NCBI GenBank assembly: GCA_034440635.1
Contig: JAOTON010001135.1
Span: forward strand, 1 to 64,000
Direction: 5' to 3'
DNA: 64,000 bases
Source: Lepas anatifera
Lineage: Eukaryota; Arthropoda; Thecostraca; Lepadidae
The notes under the pieces were generated by a model, which was not told where the DNA came from, ran no database searches, and saw nothing but the letters and a program-made list of their open reading frames with translations. This document shows positions 1-12,990 of this stretch, one piece after another. Each line of letters starts with the position of its first letter. The first letter of the stretch is position 1. Both the position numbers and the translations under genes were made by a program.

Positions 1-810
1 TTGCGTTTTTTCTGTGCCGACATAGACGACAGCGTCAAAGCACCCCCAGTTCTCATTCTGCGGGAGACGGAATTTTCCGAAAAAATACTCAAAATATAAT
101 ATTTCGTGTTACCTACAATGTTTTATTATGTATATGCATACGAACAAACAGCATTCACTTTTTAAAAGAAGAACTATTTGCCTCAAAAGGCCGTTGTTGT
201 ACCGTTATTATAATTTTGATAAACTCCTAACGTAACGCTAGAGCTTAAAGCTTTGACGTTCAAAGTCCGAGGCTCACGTGAACCTATAAAACGCGGACCC
301 ATATTTCGACATCTACATGTTAAATACGCTGTTTATTTTGCTGCACTACAGGAAACATATTCCAGCTTGGAATCCGAGATGGTGTGGAAAATCGAATGGG
401 AAGGCAAAACCATTTTTACACGGCCCATTTAAACAACAGGGAGGAATATCCATTTTTCTACTGGGTCAAATACAACTTTTACCATTTGTGACGCTTATGC
501 AGGAGCGGAACCAGGATTTTGCAAGGGGAGTGGCTGAGCTTTGAAAAATGGTGAAAAAGGGGAATGGGGCGAAAAATGTCAAAATGGGGCAAAGCGGGGC
601 TGAAGCCCCTCAGCCCCCTTGGATCCGCCCCTGCACTTATGCCTCTGACCTCAGGCAGCAAGTCCCAACCAACCCATTGCAGTTTTTAGGGGGCCCTTGC
701 TGCTGAGGGGGCCCCATCGTCAAGGGGGCCCCCTGGAAAAATTCTTGCCCCCCATCCGAAAAGAGCATCCGCCGCCACTGACCCCGACACTCCTGACTTC
801 AGCAAACTCG
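1..810. other. Intergenic DNA, no gene seen
   Basis: No exon or coding relic is recognisable here. The stretch at 540-630 is rich in GGGGC/GCCCC runs and contains a GGATCCGCCCCTG end motif (about 621-634) that recurs at other repeats in this window, so it is probably MITE debris. Confidence 0.4.
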
Positions 811-1119
811 AGCCCTGTTCCAGCTGTTAGCACAGTTTTGTCAGCAGGACCTCTAACCTCTCCTCCAGAAAAGTAACATCAGCGCCATAATCGCCTCTTG
901 TTTGTGCTAAGCAAAGGGAACCTAAACCTTCATACCATTAACAAATATTAGGCTGCCACTTCGTGCACTTACGGTTTTCCATCAGCACAAACAGCAGGCC
1001 GTCAGACCGTAAAACCTCTAGAACTAGTTCCCGGGGAGAGGCTACAGTCCTGTGACGTAGGCGCAACGCGGCCCGCTGATTGGTGCTGACAAAACTGTGC
1101 TGACAGCTGGAACAGGGCT
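811..1119. repeat. Inverted repeat pair, 36-bp arms
   Basis: Positions 811-846 and 1084-1119 are reverse complements of each other with a single mismatch over 36 bp. They are separated by about 237 bp. This looks like the ends of a small non-autonomous element or a foldback repeat. No coding capacity lies between the arms and no target duplication was established. Confidence 0.7.
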
Positions 1120-2256
1120 TCGGCCGCCGGCTGCCTGTGCTGACTGCCTCCGTCTCGCCTGTATCGAATAGCAGCCTTGGATGGTGAAGGAGACAATCAG
1201 GCAAAAAGAGGGTAAAGGATGGCTAGGGATGTTAAAAGCTCTGTTTATAAATATCCTGGTCTATGGTTTCAAGTTTTATCATTTTCATGGATAAATTTCC
1301 GATGAATTGCTCGCAATACAAGTGAACGCGCCTCCACCAATCAGCGGCCACCATCCGCTGGGTGTCGTTTGCCTGCGGGTATAGAGGTTAGAGAGGTCAC
1401 GCTGGTCAACGCTGACGCTGAGTTCATGCCTGGGTGGGGAGGGGTCGCGTGACGGATTATAAAGCTTGCATGCGTGGTGTTGAGATTGATGGGGGTTATG
1501 CCTGCGAATTCTGTGCTCGGTGGTAGGTAGATATATGGGTTAGGTGTTAGCGCTGTGTGAGGTGTCGACAGCAATGGAAAAACATGAGCAGGAGTTAATT
1601 AAGTAAGTTTGGTATGCGAATATGTTTGGCAGGAAAAATGCGGCTACTGATTTTGAGTCCTAGGTATCTACGACATAGGAGTACATGGTGCAGTTTTTCG
1701 ATTTTTTTAATTGACACACTTATTGACAATATACCACGCACGGTATGCATATGCCACTATATACACTTTCCAGGACTCCTATAGTAGCATGCTTGAAGCT
1801 ATGCTATTTCCAAACAAATATTACTCTCATAGTTAGTGGCGGATCCAGGGGGCCGTAGAGAAATAGAAACATAGAAATAAACATAGAAACGTTTTACATT
1901 TACAAATAATTTCATAAACGCCCAGCAAAGATAGACCTCACACAGTAAGTACCCCAAACCATTTTTTTAACCTACCTTCTATCCTCACAAATCAGCAAAA
2001 AGGATCCAAATTTGAAAACCTTGCTGGGTTAGAGACAATACATCATGCTATGGGCCAATAGGTACAGAGGTACTGAAATGCCATTGCATTGCCCATTGCA
2101 TTTATTCATACATTGGGCGGTTTAGCGTGGACAAAAATAGCCATGCAATTCAGGCTTCTTTAGTGGGCTGCTTACTAGGCTTCACTGACTTTTGGTAAGA
2201 AGGCTCTATGTTGTCTATCTACACACTCAATTCGAACGTTTCCTCTTGTTGCTGTT
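1120..2256. other. Intergenic DNA, no gene seen
   Basis: Mostly AT-rich sequence with no exon-like structure. A GGCGGATCCAGGG motif near 1842 matches the ends of the MITE family described at 19550, but no partner end was found nearby. Confidence 0.4.
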
Positions 2257-2428
2257 GCGCAGTTTATGAAGATTTGCTGGCCAGTAATTTTTTAATTGTT
2301 AGACGTACTGAATACTGAATTCAGGGTAAGAGGGATCGCTAAGCGCAGTTTATGAAGATTTGCTGGCCAGTAATTTTTTAATTGTTAGACGTACTGAATA
2401 CTGAATTCAGGGTAAGAGGGATCGCTAA
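2257..2428. repeat. 86-bp perfect tandem duplication
   Basis: The segment beginning GCGCAGTTTATG at 2257 repeats at 2343 and runs identically to 2428, giving two abutting 86-bp copies. This indicates a recent local duplication or a collapsed tandem array. No gene is involved. Confidence 0.9.
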
Positions 2429-2537
2429 ATTGAAGATACATAAAAACTATCAATGTCATTTTCCTTGCAAAAAGTGAATGATCAGGCAGAACATTACTTA
2501 TATTACTTGTTGCAAAGACATGGTACGGAGTTCGGAT

Positions 2538-2752
2538 GTTCGGATATGGTCGTTCGTAATTACTCCATAAAGTGTTTTTTTGGGTAGGAACTTTTATTCT
2601 GTATTTACAGAGCTTCATCAGCGAAAGTATCGCATGAAGTGAAAGACCACTTAATACGATACTTTTGGCTGACGAAGCTCTGTAAATACAGAACGAAAGC
2701 TCCGACACCAAAAAACACTGCGTGGAGTAAGTCTGAACGACCATATCCGAAT
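2538..2752. repeat. Foldback (hairpin) element, arms of about 95 bp
   Basis: The left arm starts GTTCGGATATGGTCGTT and the right arm ends AACGACCATATCCGAATC. The arms are imperfect reverse complements over about 95 bp, including a shared CTGTATTTACAGAGCTTC block, around a short centre near 2640. This is the architecture of a MITE or foldback element that would form a long RNA hairpin if transcribed. Confidence 0.8.
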
Positions 2753-5171
2753 CTATATTACTCATAATACCTTATGTATGCTTACAATCATTTTTTTGTG
2801 TGTTAAAAATACCGGCCACATGTCGGGTTTCTAACCTGCTACCAACTGCCAACCGCCATCGCTAGGTTGTATGTTAAAACCAACAACTGTACCAGTGAAA
2901 CCCGGGTGTCCTGCAGGAGGGGGAGGGGGCTATTATTTTATTACTAACTTTTTTACAAATACATATGGGTATCTAAAAAATTGAATCAGGCAACGTGAAA
3001 AAGAGAAAGGCCAAACCCTAACCCCAAATCAAACTAGTGTTTCATGATTGATCCATTGGGGAGGACAATCTGTCAGTAAAACAACCTTTGTAAGCATTTA
3101 TTACTGTCCAAAAGACTCCTCTTTGAAGTTGCAAGTTACTAGATTACCAAGCTATCACGAGGGGCCAAATCTTACTATAAGTATGGAATTATTTTCTACC
3201 GTCTTATATATTTGCTAATTTTGGTATATATATGCAGAATATTTAGTAAAAAGCTCGGGCATAGGGGAAAGGGCCCATATGGCGCAAACCCTAAGGAAAA
3301 GTGAGAATTCCCGTCAAAGCAGCGTACACTCGTATCTAAAAATTAATACGTTAGCGCTCTGTTGAATTCTCCATCGACAAGGCAAAGGGACATTCGAACG
3401 AATGGCGCACATTCCGTCTATACAGTGATTTCTAGAAGCTAGCATTTGTGCGTGATTTGAAGCCCCGTCCTTATCAACGCTCAGTAGGCGTACCCAAGTA
3501 CGCACGATTTGCGCTCAATACCTGTTCGTGATTTTGTTGTATAGATTGTATCCTGTCCCAGAATCGGGTCTAAGCGTAATAGGGGGACAATTTTATCTGA
3601 ACAATATGGGTCCAAAGCGGGGCTAGCTATAATTTTTCCAAGTGTTATGAACGTAAGAGTCTCCGCTAACAAAATAAACATTTCTCCTCAAAGAAGAAAC
3701 AATTTTGTACCTAAATTCTTGGCACATCTTTTTTCCGTCATTGAAGCTTTGAACTCATTCAACTTCAACTCAATACCTTTCCCGCCAGAATTTAAACTGT
3801 TTAAATGAAAAGTTCAATTTGTTTCGATATATCAACAATTATATGGTTCAACTGCTTATTTTAAAGGCCCATCCGGTCTGAAGAAATCCCTAGGCACAAA
3901 TAATAAATATACTCGAAAAATTTAAGGTTCCTATCACCGGTCTTGTCTTAAACATTTGAAGTGGTGGAACGCACCACAAAATACATTTCAAATCTCTCAA
4001 AAACTTCTCATCTTCAATATTTAACATTACCTCTTTACTTCAACCACTCCAACAACACGCCTCGTCGTCGCTGATTGTTGTCGTCACTGGTTGTCGTCTG
4101 AGGATAGTGTGTGTGCACCATTGCTGTCTTTGAAGAACAAATTCAACCGAGTATAGGTTCAAGCTTAACTAGCCTCAAGGGAAAAAGTGTAAGCATCACG
4201 TGATAATTCATAAAGCCATGCAAATATTTGTATACCTACATGTTTTATTGTTTCTTTTGTGCTAAATGCGCCATCTGCCACCTCTTTTTCATTTTGCCTA
4301 TTAAAAGCAGATACTGCTATTAGCATAGAACAAATGGACCCCTGATTGGGCAGAAATGTTGAGACGCCTTTATCGCAAGAATCAGAGGAATTACTTCATA
4401 CTACTGGTTTTGTCTGATCAGAAACCCTCGCCTGGCGTCCGTGTTTTATTTAGAAAGCTATACATTATAAGTTTTCTACGAAATCGTGCTCCAATTTTGA
4501 AGAGCGATAGGTATGTACTGTATTGGAGGTTCTCGAGCTAAAAATTGGATTGGGTTTAAAATATGAATACATTAAAATCCAACACGTTGATAGGATTTTC
4601 AATTCTATTGTCCTTTGTCATATACGGTATACTTTTTCTTAGGGTTTGCTGTAGTTCTTCTTAGAATTAACCATTGCAACTAGATACTCTAGTAATTATT
4701 GCTTAACTTTTGATTAGACTCATTGCATAGTAATGTTTCATTTATAAAAAATACCTAGCATCCTTCTTTAACAGAAAAACAATACCTATACCATTCTACA
4801 AATACAGTTTATCATCATACTTTTTAGCTTAGAACTTTTTGACAGTATGGATGCTCAATTTTTGCCTGTGTTGGTGTAACCTTAGCCCTTTTAGGTTCCT
4901 TTCCATTTCATTTACCTAGTTTAATATACAATGCTCTTTTTAGAAATAGTTGCAACATGTGGTAGCTTTTTTTGGGCAGTGCCAGTCTGGAAGAAGTAAA
5001 AAGTTATTCATGGTTGCTCGCTAATTGTTAACCAATGTATGAATGCCAATTAATTAATTTTGCTTCTATTAATATTCCGCTTCGTCTCAGACTTTCTGAA
5101 CAGCTTGTGTTTTGCTGGTTTATTGATTTATCTCTTATTTGTTTAAAAATATTATTTATATATTTATCATT
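2753..5171. other. AT-rich intergenic DNA, no gene seen
   Basis: Both strands are broken by frequent stops, and no splice-bounded coding stretch or known element was recognised. Confidence 0.4.
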
Positions 5172-5357
5172 TATCGATTTTATGGTGAACACGAGTCGAA
5201 GTTTGAGTTGAGTTGAATCGTGAGTTGAGTCAGAGTTGAGTCGGATGAATTTAGCCTTAAGTCGGAGTTGAGTCGACTCACTGAACTCTTGATCACGAGT
5301 TGAGTTGGAGTTGAGTCAACCGCTCTCAGCACATGAGTTGAGTTGAGTCGACTCAGG
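5172..5357. repeat. GAGTTGAGTC short-motif repeat block
   Basis: Degenerate repeats of GAGTTGAGTC and GAGTCGACTC fill this block. The same motif, read on the other strand as GACTCAACTC, makes up the subterminal regions of the hAT-like element at 54080-55996. This block is therefore probably the end of a related element whose termini are lost. Confidence 0.6.
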
Positions 5358-6985
5358 AAAATTATGAATCGCACAACTCTGTTACGCACTCAAATAAAAC
5401 CAAGATCATTAACCTTTCAAAGGAAAAATAAACTTGGGGACATGCAAATAACATCACGCTATTTTTTGCTGCCAAGAGAAAACTGGGTACAGGAAAACTC
5501 ACTTCAAATGGGCCTCCCTCTCCAGGCGCGACCGACGCGCTCCACGCCGCGACAAGAAAGGCCGTCGCACGACATGAGCGCATTCAGCTGACTGACGGAA
5601 GACTGTACCTCTATCTGTTGGCGTTTTTCTTAAGTTTGTGCGTAGTTTGGCACTGTGCGTTATATGGGGCCTTTCCCCTACCTGAAAAAAATAACAGGAC
5701 ACAGACCACACCAGGTTTCTTCCTGTCGGCTTGTACACGCCTACTTGATTTCATAACCAGCCCTGGCCATTCGGTACAAGTACGGCACCTCATTATGCTG
5801 TACTACCCAATGCCCGCTCCGGTGGGGTCAGTGAATACAGTCATTGCGTGCTCATTCTTCGCCCGATTTCTGGACCCGTCTACCCCCTCACCTCCCTCCC
5901 ATCTGCACCCACAGATCTTCTGGGGTGCTGCTTAGATTTTTGATTAGGACAATCAGAGACAGCTTTGAGTAGGCTTCTCATAATTGGGCAGAATTCAGGC
6001 CACATATTCAATGGAAAAACACTGAGCCTGGCTGTTTTGTGGTGCTGATTTCTCAACAATAATCGTTCTAGTCTTTTCCTAGCAGCACGAAATGAGCGAC
6101 GGGTCTTCATAGCATCCAGAATTGCATCCTCACTGGCTTTGTACCTTCTGCAGTTGCACTTACCGTCGCGCATTCTAAGCAGCATTACAACCTCAAAGAC
6201 CCATGCTATTTCACATCATAACAAGATAATAAAGCCAAAGATGTTTGACGTCACATTCCTTTGCAACGTGGCGCTATCTTTCCATTTAGCAAATACCTTC
6301 ACAAAATTGCAATCTAAGAACCACACATATTATCTAGCTCAGGCGCTGCCCAGTTCGGTGGGCATCGCTCTCTGACCCTGCAGTTACTCCACCGGTTGGT
6401 TAGTCACACCTGAGAGGGATCGGGTGCCTCAACGATCCAGGTATGTGCAGGTGGACGGGGGCCCAGTTTTGCATCACCCCATCACAGCTGCCGTGACCTA
6501 CTATCATCCTGTGGCGACCAAATCCCAGCGTGGGAGAACCATGCTTGTTAGACCCGTTGCACAGTGTACATAAATACGCACAAAGCGAATGCATGAATGT
6601 TGTATCACTCTTTAACTACCCACCAAAAATGTATTCTGCCACATTTTTGGCAAAAACTGTAGGTCCATTACCTCTTTAATGCTAGCTAATGGTATGCTTA
6701 AAAAGTTTAGACAATGGGTGGTTGAGTGACGCTTGACTGATTGCTGGCTTGTAATTGGAAATGGCATCATTGGAAGCCGGCTTCAGAGGCCATCTCCGGA
6801 CTCAGAGGCCCGACTGGAGTGTCCCGGAAGCCTGGACAGCCCATGCAAGCTCAGAGCAGTTGAAGGGTCGAATAAGGCCACCGCAGGCAGTTGCTCTGGC
6901 CAGTGCTGTTGGTATGTGGACCAGAGGGTCGAACCGTGCAGTGGCCCCAGAGCTGACGTACCAGGGTCTCCTCTAGAACGGAGAG
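5358..6985. other. Intergenic DNA, no gene seen
   Basis: Several overlapping open frames of about 100 codons occur at 5600-6190 on both strands, but none resembles a protein family I recognise. Opposing frames in GC-rich DNA are expected by chance. Confidence 0.35.
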
Positions 6986-7864
6986 GAGACGGGCCACGTC
7001 CCACACCCTACCGTACTGACGGACGGCCACAAGACGGGACACGTCCCACACCCTTCCGTACTGACGGACGGCGACAAGACGGGCCACGTCCCACACCCTA
7101 CCGTACTGACGGACGGCGACAAGACGGGACACGTCCTACACCCTACCGTACTGACGGACGGCAACAAGACGGGACACGTCCCACACCCTACCGTACTGAC
7201 GGACGGCGACAAGACGGAATACGTCCCACACCCTACCGTACTGACGGACGGCGACAAGACGGAACACGTCCCACACCCTACCGTACTGACGGACGGCGAC
7301 AAGACGGAATACGTCCCACACCCTACCGTACTGACGGACGGCGACAAGACGGAACACGTCCCACACCCTACCGTACTGACGGACGGCGACAAGACGGAAC
7401 ACGTCCCACACCCTACCGTACTGACGGACGGCGACAAGACGGAACACGTCCCACACCCTACCGTACTGACGGACGGCGACAAGACGGAATACGTCCCACA
7501 CCCTACCGTACTGACGGACGGCGACAAGACGGAACACGTCCCACACCCTACCGTACTGACGGACGGCGACAAGACGGAATACGTCCCACACCCTACCGTA
7601 CTGACGGACGGCGACAAGACGGAACACGTCCCACACCCTACCGTACTGACGGACGGCGACAAGACGGAACACGTCCCACACCCTACCGTACTGACGGACG
7701 GCGACAAGACGGAACACGTCCCACACCCTACCGTACTGACGGACGGCGACAAGACGGGACACGTTCCACACCCTACCGTACTAACGGACGGCGACAAGAC
7801 GGAACACGTTCCACACCCTACCGTACTGACAGACGGCGACAAGGCGGGACACGTGCCATACACT
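6986..7864. repeat. 45-bp minisatellite, about 19.5 copies, 270-bp higher-order period
   Basis: A 45-bp unit (core ACCGTACTGACGGACGGC) repeats about 19 times. Because 45 is a multiple of 3 and the unit lacks stops, long frames stay open on both strands (on + a 15-residue TPYRTDGRRQDGTRP repeat), so the open frames are a by-product. Variant bases show a higher-order structure: the GGAATACGTC variant sits at 7211, 7301, 7481 and 7571, a six-unit pattern duplicated at exactly 270 bp. The edge units are the most diverged. Confidence 0.95.
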
Positions 7865-8292
7865 AAGTCACATTTGAAATTGGATGTTTTTATATATTGG
7901 AATTAAATATTTTCAATTGACTAAAATTCCAACAAATGTTGGTTGTGCTTCTTGCCGAATTAATTTTTTGAGGTGTTCATGATTGACTAGCAGCCGTGAA
8001 ATATCTAGTCTATGATGCACCAAACTTGAACAAACCCTGTTTTGTGGTAATTTATTTGTGCGTGCGGTGCCCTGCTGCCAAAGCCCAAACGTTCTGGCCA
8101 TTTCTTAGCACGCGCAGTGGGGAGGGGTCTGGCGTCAACGAGCAGCGAAAAGGGTTCTAAAGTGCTCCCCCCCACCCTGAGATCAACCTTTTCCTGACTG
8201 ATTTATTGGACATTGCTCTGTCAAAGGTTTCCAATGTTTAAGTTGAGTTTAATGTTTTAGGATGCGAGAAAACTTGCTCAATTGTGACCATA
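7865..8292. other. Intergenic DNA, no gene seen
   Basis: AT-rich at 7870-8100, then mixed sequence. No coding or repeat structure was recognised. Confidence 0.35.
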
Positions 8293-8520
8293 AGTGTCGC
8301 CACCGACAAAAAGTGGGGGGGCCAGCCAAACTTCAACCTGATGCTGACACAAAACTTTCAACGTCAGGACCAAAACTGTTCGAATTTGGGCTCTTTGTTG
8401 CCTCCCGCAGCGGCTGGATATAAGAATGTCCGGTTTTTCTCATTTTGATTGAGATCAGGAAATTTTGGGCCAAAAAGTGGGGGGGCCAGGCACCCCTGGC
8501 CCCCCTTTTCCGACGCTATG
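8293..8520. repeat. MITE-like repeat with GTCGG/GGGGGGCCAG ends
   Basis: The left end reads GCCACCGACAAAAAGTGGGGGGG and the right end, reverse-complemented, reads AGCGTCGGAAAAGGGGGGCC. This gives imperfect terminal inversions around about 230 bp with no coding capacity. A second AAAAAGTGGGGGGGCCAG copy occurs internally near 8473. The transposon class is unknown. Confidence 0.5.
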
Positions 8521-11299
8521 ATTGTGACACTAATCTCGAAATGACCCCACAGGCCACACTTCACCACTTCACCGAACAAATTCACAGCACACCCGGTGAT
8601 GTGCAGTATCGCCCTCGCCGAAGGTCGGTCGTAGAGAGTGCAGGAGCTCCCGATTGGAGCCCTCACACTCTCTGGACCGGGCTGTTTGGCGTCTGGATGG
8701 AAGTGTATAGACAAAACAACGGGAGGTATTTCTGCTGTATCGGAGGCAGGTTTCCAGTGGCTTCAGTCAAAAGAGACTGCTTTACCAGCCAAAGCTAAGT
8801 AATTGTTCTGATCTGCGTGCGGAGAGAGGGGAACAAAGTTGTTTTTGCCGGGAGCCTTTAACGGTATACAATCACAATGCAAGTTTCACCCCATTTACCT
8901 CAGACCACTTCATCACGGGCTGCAGGAGCCGGACGAAAGCAAAGTATATTTTTGGGCACTCTAAAGTACTCAGACATAATCTAGCTGTATCGGCTCAGCT
9001 TTGGACCGCATAGTCTGCTTAATATGATTTGGTTAAAGTAAATTCTGTCCAACTTGTTGCAAGCTCAGTTTTTGGAGTAGGGGCCTCACTTAAGTCGTCA
9101 ATGGCCTTGTCCTGAAGACTCCGACCCCACCATCCGAAAGAGCAACTCAAGCACTGAAGGCTTAATTTAGAATTCGCAGTTTAACGTCCCACAAAGCACA
9201 AGGATGGCTGCCCCGCTCAGGTCACCTTCTCAGCAGTCGTTGCCAACAGACCTACGTCGGGTAAATATTGACAGCTGGAGCATCGCAGGGAAATCGATCC
9301 TATGCTTGCTATTCTGATGTTTCACTATTCTCTTTTCTATTCTGATTTACTATATCTGTTGGCATGTATAAACGTGATATGTACAAACGTTTTCCGGAGG
9401 ACCAGAATTATATTCACGAAAGCTAAACGAACGGGACGAACGCCTCGACGATACGAATGGAACCGCCGCCACTCCGCCAGACCGGGCGGCGGGCGACCCC
9501 CAGTGCCGCTGGCACAATGCAAACAGCAAGGGGCGGTGACGGATGTCTGACCAGAGCGTCGGGCCCCCACTGCGCCATTCGCAGACAGGCCGGGGGCGCT
9601 GCGCCGTGACGCTGCGAGACGGCTACACGGGGGAGGGGGAGGCTGGGCTGGAACCCGCCCATGTACGCTACAATATCACTATTCTGATATTTAAATGCCT
9701 CCAACGAAAATAGAGTGACAAAAATGGGGCAGCAAAGAAAGGGACCAAAACATGTTGGTGATATCCGTCGCATGAAGTGAAGGTAATCTTGTAAAAAAGC
9801 AACGGTATCGAAGAATCTAGTGACAAGAGAATCATTGAGAAGAATCTAGTGACAAGTAGTTAATAAAAGCTGCAGGGAGCGAACAGCATCTATAGGCTAG
9901 TCACTTTCCTATAATGATAATCATCCAAATCGTTATGAGCTAGACAAAATTGGGCCATGATCTGATAAATTTGAAAGCTGCAGCAGCTGCGGCAGTGACA
10001 GCAGGGTGCTGAGACAGTCAGTTGCGTTCCATCAGCAGACACCAGTGTCGGTAATTATGCAGCAATCGCCGTGCAGGAATGAACAGTGTCACGATTCAAC
10101 ATACGTGCGCTACTCTCCTACCAAATACAGCATCACAATGGTGCTGAAGAGCAGTAACCACTGCACACAGCTGTCCGCTGCCTGCCTTCTCAGTTCTGCA
10201 CAGGACCCCATGACATTGGGTGTATACGGATAGCTTCGCCACCAGGAAGGGGTCACGGCATTTGGGGTATCTCTCGGTGCGGCAGCAGCGGCGGGGTCAG
10301 CGTCAGTCGCGTCTCGTCATCCGTGACCTCATCTTCCAATCTCCCGTGCAGACGCGCTTTCAGGCTCGGCACTATGACCCTCTCCCAACCAAAGGCCATC
10401 CTGAGCCAGGGCCCCAAAATATGCAAAGCCGAATTGAAAAACGTACTCAGACTGATAGATGATAGTGTTGCTGTGCCGTTGAACTGTTGGCCCACATGAG
10501 GCTGTGGCTGAGACTGGGGCGTGTTTGTTTTCCCCGGCAGGCACCCCAGCTCAGAACCGGTTGCAAGTGTAGCCGACGCTGGATGAATACAGAGAGTAAA
10601 GCGAGGCCCGACGCAACGCGTCCAGTGATGTCTCCACCCAAAGCCAGATCCAAACCAACCGTGGAAGGGGAAAAACTACCACCGTGGGTGTGTCGAAAAA
10701 GGCTAAAACAGCCACTGGCGTTCAAAACTTGGATGCTTGGGAGAAACATAGCCGGGTCGACCTCTATCGATCCGCCCCTGTCTCCAGCTTAACACAAAGC
10801 ACATGCATATGTATGTGCAGTACATGCACTCAGGCCCTGGCCAGCGTAGCAGGTGCCAACGCTGCATGGCAAGAGCAGTGGGTTACAGGCGTGGTAATTT
10901 GTCTTGGTGACGTTATAATGCGCAGTAACAAGTAACAGGCAGAGAACCCATGTCCAAGTGCCGCGTTAAAACACTCATAGACAGATTACACTAGTTAATG
11001 GCGAAGATGGCTCTGGTAGGTAGATAGATGACTATATTTTCTTCCTTTCTCACACTTCATTAAATCACACTCACCTTGAGGTTGGCGCAGAAGTCGGAAG
11101 GCGCTGCTCTCATGAATAACCATACAAAAGAGCATACATCGCCATTGATACAACTGCTGACATTAATGCTTCAAATCATACTCACATGCACACATCTAGC
11201 CAAACTGAGGTTTCTGAAATAGACTCCTCACTCAGTTCCTGACCCGTTCTTAGTCTAGAGGCGTCACTGAGGGTGGATGTCAACCGGACGCGTCCACCG
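8521..11299. other. Intergenic DNA, no gene seen
   Basis: GC-rich patches at 9420-9660 and 10230-10700 keep several frames open at once, but no frame has recognisable homology or convincing splice boundaries. A motif near 9178-9215 (AGTTTAACGTCCCAC) resembles a retroposon tail, too weak to annotate alone. Confidence 0.35.
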
Positions 11300-12990
11300 C
11301 CATGACCGCCACCCAGCGCCGCACCCGCCAGTGTCCCGTAGCCCTGAGCTGCGTGTGGATGCTATTTCGAGTTTTTTTGCCCCATCCAAAATATTTTGGA
11401 GCTGACCTAATACAAAAAGACTCGAGAGACTTTCCTTTGCATGTGGCAAGGTTCATCGTTCTTAGTTCGGTGGGTCGACTATTCCAATCTCTGGATGTTT
11501 GTTGAATGCGTGAGCTTTGGGAATAACTTATTTCGAAGCAAAAAAAAACATGATGTTTTCTTCTGGTCTCTGGTTGGGATATTGTTTATGAATTTTGGAG
11601 ATGCCGTCCAGTGTGAGCATGTCGCGTATTCGGACCCATGGATTTAATGCAATAAGAGGCGGGTGAATTCGGAAGCTTTAGGTTTTGAAATTCACGTAGC
11701 CTGTTTTTTTGCGTCGCACAGCCAATGAGGCCATCTTCGTGGAATTTTGCTGTTGGGGTTCCTCTCTTGCTTCGATGATAAACCTAGCCGCCCTATTTTG
11801 AGCTGGTTCTGATCGCAGAGCATAATATTTGGTAATAAGTCCGTCGAAAATTGTGTCGCAAATAAGGACTTACGTAAATGATTAAGTTTTTCCTAAATGG
11901 TCCTTGGTATGTCTTTAGAAATTGGATAGAGGGGCAGAGGGCTTTAATGACTTGTTTCAGACTGTTGTTGACGTTTTCATGAAATCGGAGGCCGTTGGAA
12001 AGGGTAATTCCAAGATTTTTTGGTTCTTGGGAACAATATGGTCACCAAGTCTCCGCCCGGCTTCTACTTTATTGCGTCGAAATGATACATTTTGCTGGAC
12101 TGTTTTCGATGGGTTGAACGTGATGGTCAAGTCTTGGCCGTATCGGTGAATTTAGTCCAGGTCTTCTTGAAGTCTGGGATTCTTGTATGTCTGGTGGGTT
12201 ATACAATCTGTAGAGGGATGTGCCGTCGGCAAAATATAAGTCTCTTCGTCGATAGTCCGTCGAGGCGCATTATTGCCAGTAATCGGCCCAACACAATGAT
12301 TTGACAGCAGCCTGCTTTTAAGGTTTTCAGACAAGATGAACTAGTCGGAGATACATTTTGGACGTTTTGTGGACTTGGAAGAGCGTTTTGATGCCTCTGG
12401 TTGGTCAGCATGTCATTGTCCACAAATTACACGTTGTATTCTGTCGGTCCGACAGGATTTAAACCAGTTTAAGAGCAGTCCCATGAGTCCGAATTAGTTT
12501 TTGGACTTAAGGAGTAGTCCACCAAGCAAATCTTTTTTCGAAGTATTTCTAAATGTCCAAGTAGACTGCTGTGAAGTCAAGTCCTCTATCCAGTGCTGAG
12601 TATAGGATATGACTCAAGTAGGTGAGTTGGAGCAGGGTGTTATGGTGTAGTCGGTTCCCACTTTATTTTTCCATTCGTTGGTTTTCAGTCAGATGAGTAT
12701 AAAGTTTACAAAACACAATTTTTTCGAGTACTTTGGAGACATTACAGAGGAGGGAAATGGTCGATAATTGGCGGGCCCTCCTGGAGAGCGTTCCTCTTGA
12801 ATATAGGCTTTACGTTGGCAATTTTCCATGATCGCGGGAATATTTCAATCCGGAGGTATCTGTTAAATAATGTGGCAAGAAGAGCGGCAATTATACCCGA
12901 AGAATTTTAGTTGGAAGCTCGTCCGGACCAGTCGACTTGCTTGGATTTAATAAATTCGGAACTGAGACTTCATGTTCGCTGGCCGTATTT
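11300..12990 (-). mobile_element. Decayed non-LTR retrotransposon (Jockey-like LINE) reverse transcriptase
   Basis: Read on the minus strand, this stretch still spells the order of a LINE reverse transcriptase, scattered over three frames by frameshifts and stops. In order: a KSTGPDELPTKIL block (about 12955-12910), FPRSWKIANVKPIFK (about 12840-12795), NYRP followed in another frame by LLCNVSKVLEKIV (about 12770-12720), a degenerate catalytic box FADGTSLYR in place of F/YADD (about 12240-12210), and an AQNRAARFI-like post-RT block (about 11815-11780). The glycine for the second catalytic aspartate, plus the frameshifts, means it is dead. The endonuclease half is missing, as expected of a 5'-truncated copy. 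Clade assignment (Jockey/CR1-like) rests on motif style only. Confidence 0.8.

Noticed and set aside
6986..7864. A CRISPR-like array
   Set aside because: The copies are head-to-tail with no unique spacers, in eukaryotic DNA.
6733..7866. A 377-codon frame over the 45-bp minisatellite
   Set aside because: The repeat length is divisible by three and the unit lacks stops, so frames on both strands stay open. There is no conserved non-repeat domain and it starts at a TTG.
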